DNA of 64,000 nt from assembly GCA_037976565.1 (NCBI GenBank), contig CP137671.1:26111813-26175812 (forward strand). The letters are read 5' to 3'. Of this stretch, positions 12,944-24,300 are shown one piece after another (position 1 is the stretch's first letter; each line of letters starts with the position of its first letter). Both the position numbers and the translations under genes were made by a program. The DNA comes from Mesocentrotus franciscanus. Its lineage: Eukaryota > Echinodermata > Echinoidea > Camarodonta > Strongylocentrotidae. The notes beneath the pieces are model-generated. The model saw nothing but the letters and a program-made list of their open reading frames with translations, was not told the DNA's origin and ran no database searches.

Positions 12944-13265
12944 AATTCTTATATAGCACTTTTCAGGACCGCAGGCCCTCTCAAAGCGCTTTACAGATAT
13001 ATATTCAGGCTTACCCGCACACAATGTATGCACATTCTCCACTCCCTGGGGAGCATTCCAGCCAGGCGTCATTTTTACAAGCGCGCACTTGCTCATCTAA
13101 CCACATTAACTTTCGCATCCTACCGGGTACCCATTTAACACCTGAGTCGAGAGTGGCAAATGTAGATCAATGTCTTGCTAAAGGACATTAGTGCCGCGGC
13201 GGGACTTGAACCGCGGACCTTGTGATCCACAGTCCGGTGACATATCCACTCGACCACGACACCTC
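12944..13265 (-). repeat. tRNA-headed SINE
   Basis: Read on the minus strand from 13265: a tRNA-like head with A box TGGTCGAGTGG and B box GGTTCAAGTCC, an anticodon-loop-like CTGTGGA, then a conserved body (GGTACCCGGTAGGATGCGAA region, GCTCCCCAGGGAGTGGAGAA). It ends with AGCGCTTTGAGAGGGCCTGC and TGCTATATAAG. The terminal GC..CTATATAAG word matches CR1-type LINE tails in this window. It lies against, and probably interrupts, the RT fragment at 13266-13560. Related copies are at 11919-11983 and 23720-24083. Confidence 0.8.
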
Positions 13266-13560
13266 TAAAAATATGAAATAGATTCGAGTCATCAGCAAAT
13301 AATCTGACATTGAAAAAGCTTATGGAGTCGGGTAAGTCATAGATATATAGTAAACAATAATGTTGGTCCAAGAACGGAACCTTTAGGGACACCACATACT
13401 ATATTCAATTTCAAAGACATTTTGTCTTTATATTGTTTTATATTGTTTACAAAAATAATCTTCAGACCATTTAACTTAGTTTGTATATTACTTTCTATTA
13501 GGTTGAAACATGCAGAAATTAAATCAAACGCACAAACAAACTTGTCATCCCATCTAGTCT
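13266..13560 (-). pseudogene. LINE RT palm fragment
   Basis: Minus strand reads WDDKFVCAFDLISACFNLIE, then GVPKGSVLGPTLLF and LFADDSNLF across two frames. This is the B and C motif region of a Jockey/CR1-type RT. One frameshift lies between the motifs. The SINE at 12944-13265 abuts its 3' side. Confidence 0.75.
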
Positions 13561-14061
13561 CCTATATTTACTTTTCCTTATTTCCAGCATAAAGGCAAGC
13601 CAATGCACAAATACATGTAGACGTCATTAATATGTAGATATTACTCTTGTTGCTAACTGACTGGCATCAAAAGTGTATTAAAGATAGTTTAGTTCCTTAC
13701 AGTTAGAGCTTATTCCAAAATATTTCTAGCGTCAATGAAATTATCATGCGCAAGAGATGTTTTTTTATGTTACGACTTGAAAGACGAAATGAACACATTC
13801 GTTTCACAGTCAGACTCAAGTATACTATTCTGTAAAAAAAAACCAAAAAAAAACTTGAATTTAAGAAAAAATTGTTAAAGCATATTGTGTATTACATTGT
13901 ATTACATTGTTTTAACTCCACAAGTAACTTATATTGCATTATTACCAAGTGCATCAGTACAAATTGCTCCTTTTTATTCAATTGAATATAAGGCATATTA
14001 AGGGTATAGCGAGCAAACGCAGTGAAGCACTTTTTTATATATTTTTTGTACCTGTTTAATT
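13561..14061. other. No recognisable gene
   Basis: AT-rich with poly-A runs; nothing assignable. Confidence 0.5.
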
Positions 14062-14184
14062 AGGTGGGCTGTATATAATACAGACCACCTTATGTTTTCG
14101 TTAGAATTGCCTTTATTTATTTAGGTGGGCTGTATATAATACAGACCACCTTAAGTTTTCGTTAGAATTGCCTTTATTTATTAT
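14062..14184. repeat. Duplicated 61-bp hairpin-bearing leader
   Basis: Two direct copies (14062 and 14123) of AGGTGGGCTGTATATAATAC AG ACCACCTTA... Each copy is itself a hairpin (AGGTGG..CTGTAT / ATACAG..CCACCT). AGGTGGGCTGT is inverted as ACAGCCCACCT near the 3' ends of both following units (15933-15943, 17539-17549), so it behaves as a subterminal inverted repeat. Confidence 0.8.
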
Positions 14185-15975
14185 TCTTTATTTATTTTTC
14201 TTATTTCCACCCACTTTATTGTTAGCAAGATAATTTGAAAATGGCTCAATCAAATGCCTTGAAATTTGGCACACATATGTATAGGCATATGGACAAAGCA
14301 AAATAAGGTTTTCAACCTTGACCTTGACTGATGACGTCATCTAGGCGCCATTTTGTAAATTTTCTGAAAATCTACTCATGATCATATCTTCATAACGAAA
14401 AGTCGTTTCTCATTCATATTTATCATGATCAAGGTCAATATCCGTCCGGTCAATTTCAGGTCAAAAACGCGCGCGCATGCGTACGTCCGCGCGTAAGCGC
14501 GCGCAAAATTTCAAAATGCTCAAAATCGTCTCAAATTCATTTTGGATACGTTTCAGGCCATTTTAAGCATTTTATAAAAATCGCGCACACGCACATGCGC
14601 GCGCGTTTTCGCGCGTAACACCATTACACAACATAGAATCGCCATTTTTTCTTTCATGATATTTCCCATATTTTTTCGAACAATTTGATACCATGTTTAT
14701 CTCTTTAATGACCATTAATAACAAGATGAGCGTCCATTCAAGATAAATGTCCGTGCGCGCGAGCTCTTGTAATACATAGCATATATGGGCAAAAACATGC
14801 CTATACAAAATTCATTGTAACTCTTCAGAATGGATGGGAACTCCCAATTTTTTTCATATTTGGATAGATTATGAGTCGGAGATATGATTTCATGTCTCAT
14901 TTGACCCTCAATTAACTCATGACGTCATCATAATGGCCTCCGAACTCAAAATTTCAATTTGCATATTATGACGTCAGCATATTTTGGAAAATTGATTGTA
15001 TCTCTGTAAATATTGATCGATTTTCTTCCAAATTTTGATATGTTCTAGCTGAGACAATTTTCTACAAATGCAGTTAACACGATTTTTCATTTTGACAAAG
15101 GCATCATGGCGTATTTTTGCGATTAAAGGAGGCATGTCAATTTTTCACATTTTGCGTGTATTCTCTACGGGACATGACTTTTTTTCAAAACTGGATTCTA
15201 CATTCCCGTCTTTCGCGAGCAATATCTCCGTCGTTTTAGTTTTGTTTTCGCTGAGCTTCGAGTATGTTGTAGCTGAGACAATAAGCTATCACGAGTGTGC
15301 CCTTGATTTTTCGATCAGATGCCGGGATCATGCTCATATTTCAGTTGCAAAGTGGTATTTGAGAATTCCATTTTCCGTTCACGTGTAATGTCTATTGGGA
15401 TTATTTTGGTATAGTGGTCATAGCACTTGCCTCCCATTCCGGCGACCCAAGTTCGATTCCTGGTGGGTCAATTTTTTTTTTTTTGCCGTCGTTTTGAATT
15501 TGATTTTATGATCTTCTTCGACTATTATAACATATTATCATATACTATCACAAACAATGTAATAAAATGCCTAATTTTGCGTGTTATATCTATGGGAGAA
15601 ATATGTCAATCGTTTGAGTACAACCTTATGGGAAATCTGAGTCCTTGTCGTGTATTAATTTTTATTCATAGTTGGATAGAGTATGAGTCGGAGATATGAT
15701 TTCTTATAAAAACAAAATCTAGAAAATGCATATTTCATTTTAATATTTAGATTTGAGGGTCAAAGGTCAAATACTGTACATGGTTTCTCTAAAACCATGC
15801 ATTGTATAGACTTGAAATTTGGCACACTAATAGACCTGAATAAGAGGATTATTTCAAAAAATAAGGTCAAATCATGCAAATGTTATCTTAACTACTTAGT
15901 ATGTCACTAAACATGTGTGGCATGCACTTGGAACAGCCCACCTATACTTGTTATTAACAAGTATTACATGTCTAG
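14185..15975 (+). mobile_element. Helitron-like non-autonomous element, unit A
   Basis: Begins TCTTTATTTATTTTTC and ends CTAG at 15972-15975. Ahead of the end is a palindromic hairpin ATACTTGTTATTAACAAGTA (15944-15963), about 8 bp from CTAG; this TC...hairpin...CTRR layout is the Helitron hallmark. The interior carries three TGACGTCA palindromes, GC-alternating CGCGCGCATGCG blocks, a tRNA-like stretch (15407-15470) and a GGGTCAAAGGTCA. There is no Rep/helicase gene, so it is non-autonomous. It is directly followed by unit B. Superfamily is inferred from structure only. Confidence 0.65.
15407..15470 (+). other. tRNA-like sequence inside the repeat
   Basis: GGTATAGTGGTCATAGCACT resembles an A-box D-arm and GTTCGATTCC is a B-box core. 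The T-stem pairs 4 of 5 bases, but the acceptor stem does not close, so a functional tRNA is unlikely. A related stretch sits at about 56646-56707 in another repeat copy, with GGTTCGATTC. It may be a fossil pol III promoter. Confidence 0.5.
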
Positions 15976-17582
15976 TCTTTATTTATTTTTCTTATTTCCA
16001 CCCACTTTTTTGTTAGCAAGTTAATTTGAAAATGGCTCAATCAAATGCCTTGAAATTTGGCACACATTTGTATAGGCATATGGAAAAAGCAAAAAAATGT
16101 TTTCAATCTTGACCTTGACTGATGACGTCATCTAGGCGCCATTTTGTGAAATTTTCTGAAAATCTACTCATGATCATATCTTCATAACCGAAAGTCATTT
16201 CTCATTCATATTTATCATGATTAAGGTCAATATCTGTCCGGTCAATTTCAGGTCAATAAACGCGTGCGCATGCGTACGTCCGCGCGTTAGGGCGCGCGCA
16301 AAATTTCAAATTGCTCTAAATCGTCTCAAATTCATTTTGGATACGTTTCAGGCCATTTTAAGCATTTCACAAAAAAGCGCACACGCGCATGAGCGCGCGT
16401 TTTCTCGCGTACTTGAATTTTGCAACATAGAATCGCCAAATTTTCTCTGTCATCATATTTGGCACATTTTTCCAAGCATTTTGATACCTTGTTCACCTTT
16501 TTCTGACCAGTAATAACGCAATGAGCGTCCGTTCAAGAAACATGTCCGTGCGCGCGAGCTCTTGTAATACATAGCATATATGGGCAAAACATGCTTATAC
16601 AAAATTCATTGTAACTCTTCAGAATAGATGGGAACTCCCAATTTTTTTCATATTTGGATAGATTATGAGTCGGAGAAATGATTTTATGTCTCATTTGACC
16701 CTCAATTAACTCATGACGTCATCATAATGGCCTCTGAACTTAAAATTTCAATTTGCATATTATGACGTCAGCATATTTTTGGGAAATTGGTTGTATCTCT
16801 GTAAATATTGATTGATTTTCTTTCAAATTTTGATATGTTCTAGCTGAGACAATGTCCTACAAATGTAGTTTGCACGATTTTTCATTTTGACAAAGGCATC
16901 ATGGCGTATTTTTGCGATTAAAGGAGGCATGTCAATTTTTCACATTTTGCGTGTATTCTCTATGGGACATGACTTTTTTCAAAACTGGATTCTACATTCC
17001 CGTCTTTCGCGAGCAATATCTCCGTCGTTTCAGTTTCGTTTTCAATGGGCTTTGAGTATGTTGTAGCTGAGACAATAGGCTATCACCAATGTGTCCTTTA
17101 TTTTTCGATCAGATGCCGGGATCATGCTCATATTTCACTTGCAATGTGGGATTTGAGAATTCCATTTTTCTGTTCACGTGTAATGTCTATGTCGAGTATT
17201 TTGGTATATTGGTCGCAATTGACTTGAAACGTTGCATGTTGATAGGTAAGAAAAAATATTTCTTATAAAAACACAAAATCGAGAATATGCATATTTCATT
17301 ATGTTACTTAGATTTTAAGGTTAAAGGTCAAATATACTGTACATGGTTTCTCTAAAACAATGCTTTGTATAGACATGAAATTTGGCACACTAATAGACCT
17401 GAATAAGAGGAGTATTTCAAAAAAATGGTCAAATCATGCCAAAGTTATTGTAACTACTTAGTATGTACATTAGGGTCAAAGGTCAAACATTTCACTGATT
17501 ACTATCTAACTAATCATGTGTGGTATGCACTAATTGGAACAGCCCACCTAAACTTGTTCCGAAACAAGTATTACATGTCTAG
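15976..17582 (+). mobile_element. Helitron-like non-autonomous element, unit B
   Basis: Starts TCTTTATTTATTTTTC exactly one base after CTAG of unit A and ends hairpin AACTTGTTCCGAAACAAGT, then ATTACATGT and CTAG (17579-17582), followed by T. It is highly similar to unit A along most of its length but lacks the tRNA-like and poly-T segment. TGACGTCA occurs at 16123, 16714 and 16763. The head-to-tail arrangement is as seen for rolling-circle transposons. Confidence 0.65.
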
Positions 17583-18059
17583 TATATTAATGTTTGATTT
17601 TCATGGTAATTTTCATGGTCCCAATGTCCTTGTTATAATGAGTTTACGGATTATAGAGAAGTGTATTTGGATGTCGATAATCTGGGAGGGGGGTATACTT
17701 TGGCTACTTGTGTGTCATGGACCCTGTGCAAACTTGTGTTGATATTATATGTCTGGGCCTGCAGATGAGAAGGGGTGCCACCCTATATTGGATACACCAC
17801 TGAACTAAATATACATCTTTTAGTTTGGAGAGTATTAACAAATTACTTTAAAACATGTTTGAAGAAGAAAAAACATGTGGTAGTGAAGGAAAGAAAATCA
17901 GGGTATTTGTATGCTTCCGCCACGGAAAACGGTGCGGGTTGGCTGTGCGTCTGTACGTCCTTCCCACTTTTCGTAATACACGTTGAGCGGCTTTTAACCA
18001 AACTTGAATGAAGTATGAATGAGCATACAAGGGAACATTAACTAAATAGTTGGCGCAAA
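17583..18059. other. Leader of the second tandem array; no gene
   Basis: GCTTCCGCCACGGAAAACGG and CTGTGCGTCTGTACGTCCTT near 17910-17965 resemble the hairpin plus CCGT leader that precedes the 8-kb array. Otherwise unassigned. Confidence 0.4.
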
Positions 18060-18445
18060 CGTCAAAAGTCTCAGGGTCATAAAGGTTTGAAAAATGCCGT
18101 AAGATATCTCGTTACCGCGATAACTTGAAAAGTTTTAGAGCAATTTAAATCAAATTTGGAGGAAATATGAACGAGCATACAAAATTGAATTAATTAGATT
18201 TTGGGTGGAAAGGGTCAAAATTTAAGGTCACAGGGCCAGAAAAGGATTGAAAAGTACCAGAAAGTATTTCGTTACCGCGATAACTTGTACACTTTTGAAG
18301 CAATTCAAACCAAACATGAAATGATGCATGAATGAGCATATAAGGATGAATTGATTCAATTTTGGGCGTCAAATGCCAAAGAGTCATAAAAGTGTTGAAA
18401 ACTGCCAGAAAATATATGCCGTTACCGCGATAACTTGAAAAGTAC
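18060..18445. repeat. About 155-bp tandem array, 3 units
   Basis: CGTTACCGCGATAACTTG recurs at about 18110, 18271 and 18420, each preceded by TGCC(A)GAAA/GTA words and followed by AGCAA(T)TCAAACCAAA and ATGAGCATA. Units are diverged. The middle unit contains AAGGTCACAGGGCCA. Confidence 0.8.
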
Positions 18446-18867
18446 TACAGCAACTCAAACCAATAAATGAAAATACATTCGGAGGTATATTAGAGACGCG
18501 TCGCATTCATCTTGTTCCTATATCTGCCCAATCTTGAGATAGTGGTATAGAAAATATGATTCAGAAATATACAAGGGTAAAAGACAGGATATACCAAACA
18601 GTATTGCCCAATATATATCACAATCTCATTACTCATGTAAGCATTAATCGAGAATGTTTTAAAACAGCCTTTGAAGATATTATAACAAAATCAACCCGAA
18701 TGTAGTAAATTTCCGTTTTTATAGAATTTTTAAAGCAGCTACACATTACAGATTATTACTATCAATATTCAATTACTTTCACTATCTATATTTATAAAAC
18801 CAAAATTGCAAAATATTCTTGAATAGTTTCTAGAAGTACTACAAAACCAACGACCTGTTAAATGATG
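18446..18867. other. Nothing recognisable
   Basis: AT-rich; no frame or repeat recognised. Confidence 0.4.
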
Positions 18868-18910
18868 TAATAATAATAATAAACCATTCTTATATAGCGC
18901 ATATCACAAA
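18868..18910 (-). repeat. CR1/SINE 3' tail fragment
   Basis: Minus strand reads TGCGCTATATAAGAATGGTT then TTATTATTATTA, the same GCGCTATATAAG plus (ATT)n terminus seen at 22455-22500. Confidence 0.65.
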
Positions 18911-20187
18911 AATAAATTTAAGTCCCTATGCGCTCAGAAAGAAAAGAAAAGAAGAGATAATAGCAGACATGAGGGAAGAGAAAGAAGAACTGCTTTGACA
19001 TAACATTGTACTATTTTAACAAACAAAGAAATGTGTCTTTAAAAGACTCTTAAAATTTTCTACTGTAAACAATTATCGAGACTGAACATTCTTAAAAATG
19101 GCAAATACCTTTATCTTATAATTTTCACAAACATCAATCAAGGATTTGTGTAGCAAACTGATTTGAAATATCAAATATCGTATACTAATGTAATCCCTAT
19201 GAATGTATAATGTGAATTAGGAGTCAGACATTCGAAACAAGCCAACAAATCAATACAGACTAATTATTGCTAACAATAGGCAATTGTTTGCTATCACGAT
19301 CTCGTTATTTGCACACATTCAATCCACATAAACAGTCATACTATGTATATGATGTGGAGAACTACTGAAAATCAATCATATTCTGTCTACAAATGTTGGC
19401 TTACATAAAGCCGATAAAGTACTAATATCAATGTATATGAAAACAAATTGATAACCGTCTAATATGAGCAAATCAACACTGTTGATGTATTTTCATAACC
19501 AAAATAGACTTTTGCAAGTTTTGCAAGTTTTCGTTTGTAGACCTGCCTATGATCAAAGAAGCGTAATACATGAGAAGCGTTTATTCATAGATACATTTAA
19601 TAGCAATTTTTCTATTTTTTTAACATGAGAAAAACATCATTTTTATATTGTCCCTTGAACGTGAAAACAATATCATTTTACATGTTCCCAAAAATGTAAT
19701 TTCAGTACTAGTAAACTGCATGATTATACCCGATGTTGATTGCATTTCAATGAAAAGACACTTTGAAACTCATTTTCTTCTTCTTCCTCTTCTTCCCCTT
19801 CTTCTTCTATTCCTCCTTTTCCTTTATCAGTTTTTCTTCTTCAAATGAATCAAATTCTCCCTATTTCTTACAATTCATATCCACGCTTGGGAAATGATTA
19901 GCATACATAAAGAAACTGTTTAGATAATACAATGATAACTCAATTCGTCAACTTCTCGTAGAAATATACTTTTCTTTTCCCTTAGTAACTCTCGCTTTTA
20001 CTCCATTTTTTTAAATATCCCTATCGTCATAAAGTTGAATATTATGTCACATGATATTGAAGGAATAACCTTTACACTTAAGGCAATCAGTGTCATACAA
20101 TTTGCCACAGTTTTGTTTCATTTTTCTGCGATTGTCTATGAAGCATTTGTCTGAGTGCCTGCCTTTATTTGAAATACCATTCATCAA
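18911..20187. other. Nothing recognisable; CTT-rich stretch
   Basis: A CTTCTTCTTCC pyrimidine tract at about 19776-19840 is the only structure noticed. Confidence 0.45.
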
Positions 20188-20191
20188 TTAA

Positions 20192-20946
20192 CCCTAATAA
20201 GGCCGGGCTATTTGAGTTCTTAATACGGCCGGGGGAGCCATTATGGCCCCCTAAGATCTCGGCCGTGAAACGGCCGATCGCGGCGAAAATTTGCATGCAT
20301 GTCAAGTGAAGTGTATAGAATACTATAGCAATTTCAATTTTTTGAACAAATTACTCATTTGCATATTTATGGTAAATTAATTATGCAAATAAGGTTAAAA
20401 AATTCATATTTTTACCTATAAATCATATATTCTTCATATTTAAGCTTTCTTTTCCACTACATATATTTGTTAGACCATTTGGAATAATAATACGAAAACA
20501 AATTTGGAAAGCTAGGTTATTTCTTATGTTATCTCTTGTTTTGGTAATTTCTTATGTAATTCATTGTTTGTTCAACTTATGTATTTTATTGTTTTTGTTG
20601 TTTTATTTCGTTTCCAACTATAATTTAACTATTTTGACCCCCAAAACAAACACCTAAACTTTAAACAAGACCAAATAACCAATGTTTTATCTCTTTTTAG
20701 GAAAAATGATATTTCCATATGTTTTGTACACAAATCACGAAAATGAGCGATTTTCGGGCCGACATGTAAAGACAAAAGGTCACGTGACTTTGTAACGGTA
20801 GGTCCGATTTTCAAAAAAATTGTTTTAAAAGATGCGCAAGACTCGAAAGAATAAAGTCATGAAGCGGCGGGGCGTCATCCGTATGCGTTCCCGAACAATC
20901 AGAAAAATCGCGGAGGGGGCCATGATGCCCCCCGGCCTTATTAGGG
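20192..20946. mobile_element. piggyBac-type MITE, copy 1 (755 bp)
   Basis: TTAA (20188-20191), then CCCTAATAAGGCCGGG at the left end; the right end is CCCCGGCCTTATTAGGG, then TTAA (20947-20950). TTAA duplications with CCC/GGG termini are the piggyBac signature. No transposase. A second, inverted copy lies at 56728-57484. It sits about 240 bp beyond the stop codon of the SAMHD1-like gene and carries the first minus-strand AATAAA words (20585-20607) downstream of that gene. Confidence 0.85.
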
Positions 20947-21186
20947 TTAAGAAGTACAAAAATCGTAAAAATGTTTTGGACAAGAAAAAAGGGCACTAGA
21001 AATGTCATAAATAAGAATAAGAGAAATAACCATGATTTTTGAAGGCACTTGCGGTCTTAAACAAGACCTCAACTACCCCTTTTCTACGGGTTTCTAAGGG
21101 TCTATATTAATCGGAGATGTAGGACGGGTTTTCCTGTCAGGGGTATCAAACCTACTCTTGACTTCGATCCTCGTTGAGGGTGCTTT

Positions 21187-21362
21187 TCAGAAAATGATCT
21201 GGCGCTTAGAGGAGTCTAGTGTGACTTTAACATCTGGTTCAGGGGATCGCGAACCTCGGGGACTAGACTCAGCCGACCTCGTATCAACAGCAGCAGCAGC
21301 ATCAGGAGGGTTCGACAAATGACTTTGAATACCTGCATCCACATCAGTACTGACAAACGAAC
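21187..21362 (-). CDS. SAMHD1: SAMHD1-like exon 12 (terminal)
   Basis: Acceptor GAAGCAG; GT completes the glycine codon left open by exon 11. Encodes about 57 residues of acidic, serine/alanine-rich tail, ending [15 protein letters not shown] and TGA at 21187-21189. The final SSKRQIIF resembles the SKSRVQLF near the C terminus of human SAMHD1. There is no homology elsewhere in the exon, so support is phase, splice site, stop and the end motif. No AATAAA on the minus strand occurs before the adjacent MITE. Confidence 0.72.
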
Positions 21363-24300
21363 CTGCTTCAACGGATTGAAAATATAAAAAGTATGCTGTT
21401 ATTAGAAGTAGTAATAGTAATATTACAGGCTTCCAAGCTATCCTTTTTTCCTACTTTCTCCTCCTTTGTTTTATTGTTGTACCATGATCCTAGTTTTCCT
21501 ACTTTTCCCCCAAAATAACCTATATTTTCCTACCCTTTTTCGTTTTTCCTACTTTTATAATTACTACTACTTACAATAATAAGAAATGTGGAAATTCCCT
21601 AAACTCGCTAGCTCCTATAAAATGTTATTTAGTTACAAACAAAAGTATATTTACATAATGTTTTATTTAGGTAGTTGCATAGGATCTTTTGATGTAGGCA
21701 TCATATAGTCATCATTATAGTAATGATATCTGCAATCTTCTTTAACTCTTTCTCACTTCACACCACCCCGCTATCTCACTCAATCACTCTTCGGTCTCTG
21801 TCTACCATTCTTCTCTTCTCCTTGATGTACTTCTGCATCACCAGGAACCCCTCAACAAGGTTGCTTTATGATTGTCAGGGCTCACAACGCATCAAGCTTT
21901 GCTTGTCTTGGAGCCCTGACCAGTTCTGTTTAAAATCTGTTTATATTTCTACATATTATATGTTTTAATGTATATCGATTTTTATCATGTATTCAGAACT
22001 AAATAAACAAATGAAATGAATACATGTATATATCATTTTTTCTTCTTAATACTTATGTTTTTTGTTGTTCATATTTGTATGTTACGATATGTGTTTTCTT
22101 ATAAATATACATGTATTTTTATTGTGCACGGACCTGCGGAAGAACAGCCTTTGGCTGAAGTGGGTGCCGTGCAAAAATAGAATAAACTGAACTGATATAT
22201 ATAGCCTTAGATTGAGACTGTATAGTGGAACTATGGGTCTCCCAGTAAACTGATCTTCTCTAAAATCTTTTTTAAAATTATTATTGCAATTATGACAATA
22301 CTATAGTAGAACAACTTGATGGGGGGCATAGCACTAGAATTCCCCTCATAAACACATGTATGTATAAATTCGGAGATCTACAGGTAGCCTATTCTCTCCT
22401 GAAAATTAAACCTCTTGCTCTCCACCCATGCAACATACAACTCGGACTTGCCGATTGAGCGCTATATAAGCAGAAATATTATTATTATTATTATTATTTA
22501 TTATAATGCTGAATCTAAATCGCTTTTGTTACTTGCACTTTGTGTCCCAAACTCGTATATCCGCAATCAAACAGAGACAGAGACTGAAACCAGCGGGTAT
22601 CCCTGCAAAGAAGGAGAGAGGTCTTACCTGTACCGGAGATTAGGCTGGTAAGAGGGTTAAGAGGGTTAACAGGGCTTATGGGCAGGATAGGAGCCCTTGG
22701 TCCAACTAGTGGACTCTTGACCTTCTGCTTGACGGGTGTGGTTTGGACGGTGCGTCGTCTCTCACTAATCATGTCAAGCCTGGTCTTGCATGTGGACCTG
22801 GCCTTGTTGATGGTCTCTCGATCTAATTTGGATACCTTGGTGTAGATGCGGAGCGTAACGTCTAGCAGTCGCTGCGGCAGGTCGGCTGGGAGCTGGTCAA
22901 AGATGAGCGATGCAACGATCAGTAAGCTTATTATAAATAATATAACTGAAGTGCTGCTTTCAGCAAAGATTCTATCAATCTTCAAGTTATTGATGACTAA
23001 TAAACACTTGAGCCTCACCCTCGCATATGCCTATACAGGGTCTTTGGTTTAACAAATTAACAGCACCTGCATCAGGAACTCTTGAAGAATCAATGCTCCC
23101 CAGTTTCATTGGTCTTAATATTTGTGGTCCTAAGTTTGCTGTATCCTAACCTTTATTTTAAGGTTCTTTGATGTGGAATCCTTCTCGAACATTGGTTTGG
23201 TTGAAGACCTTTTTTCTTCCTTTTTGTTAGTCTGAAGTTTATACGTTTTAAAGTTATAGTCCGATCCTTTTTTTAGTCAGAGATTTCTTCATTGCGAAGA
23301 TCTTATAGGTTTGACAGTATATCGTTCTCTGATCGAAAATCCGAAGGGTGGTTATTTCGACGTCAGTGGCTTCGATATTTTGCTTTGTCCAGGTTTTTGT
23401 GAGAGCAGAGAAAAGGGCTGCTGTAGTTGCAATTTTCTTGTATGAACAGCATTGTCATTGGGGAATTTCTTTAGTCGAAAGATTTGTTTGCAGATTAATC
23501 TATCATACTCACAATCAGAATAATAAGCTCATTCTCATGAAAAAATTGAAATCCCTTGGTTCATAAGCCTTGTTTAGATGTAGTGGTAAACCGCGGTGGC
23601 TTGTTTTATGATGACGTAAGCGCCATACGCTTCAAAGTTCTTATGTCATAATACAGAACTAAGTGAATACGCATGGGACCTTTGTTGCGCGCAGTTGCCG
23701 TTCATTTACACGTAAAAAAATCGAATATTATAATAATAGTAATAATAGTAAAAATGATAATAATGATAACAATAATAATAATAATAATAATCAAAATAGT
23801 ATTAATAAAAACATCAATAATAATGATTTTGAGGATAACGATGATAATAATCATGATTATAATAATACCGGGAAAGCCTCATCAGCATCAATACTTTTTT
23901 TCCTGAGGGCCCTGTAATTAATATTACCCCAGCAATTACCAGGTATTCATTAACACCTGTGTGGAGAGTGGCAAAGATGGATTAATGTCTTGCCAAAGGA
24001 TGTAAGTGCCAGGCTGGAATCAAACCCTCAACCCTGGGTTTGAGAGTCAAGTGAATGAAACACTATACCACGACACCTCCCCTTGGATAGTCGGTAGGTT
24101 TGTAAATGTTTGTTTAGTTTGCATAGGTCATATCTGAGTACACTGACCTTGTCCTCTGGTAGGAGCTTGGCATCAAGTTGACCATCACTTGATTTCTTGT
24201 AAAACGGGATATCGAGGAGAGGGTTGCTGTCTCCACTTCCGTAGTCAAAGTGTGATACCTATCAGTAATTGTGAAAAAAGAGAATCTTAGGAGATAATCA

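Noticed and set aside
15068..15388. 106-codon plus frame
   Set aside because: Lies in the Helitron-like repeat and is broken in the sister copy at 16.9-17.2 kb; no domain.
15407..15470. Functional tRNA gene
   Set aside because: A and B boxes are present, but the acceptor stem does not pair and the stretch is part of a dispersed repeat.
22515..23018. 167-codon minus frame as a single-exon gene
   Set aside because: Only 22892-22628 matches SAMHD1; the ends of the frame are intron read-through beyond clear splice sites.
23663..23917. Asn- and Ile-rich open frames
   Set aside because: Produced by the (AAT)n microsatellite and SINE tail; no domain content.
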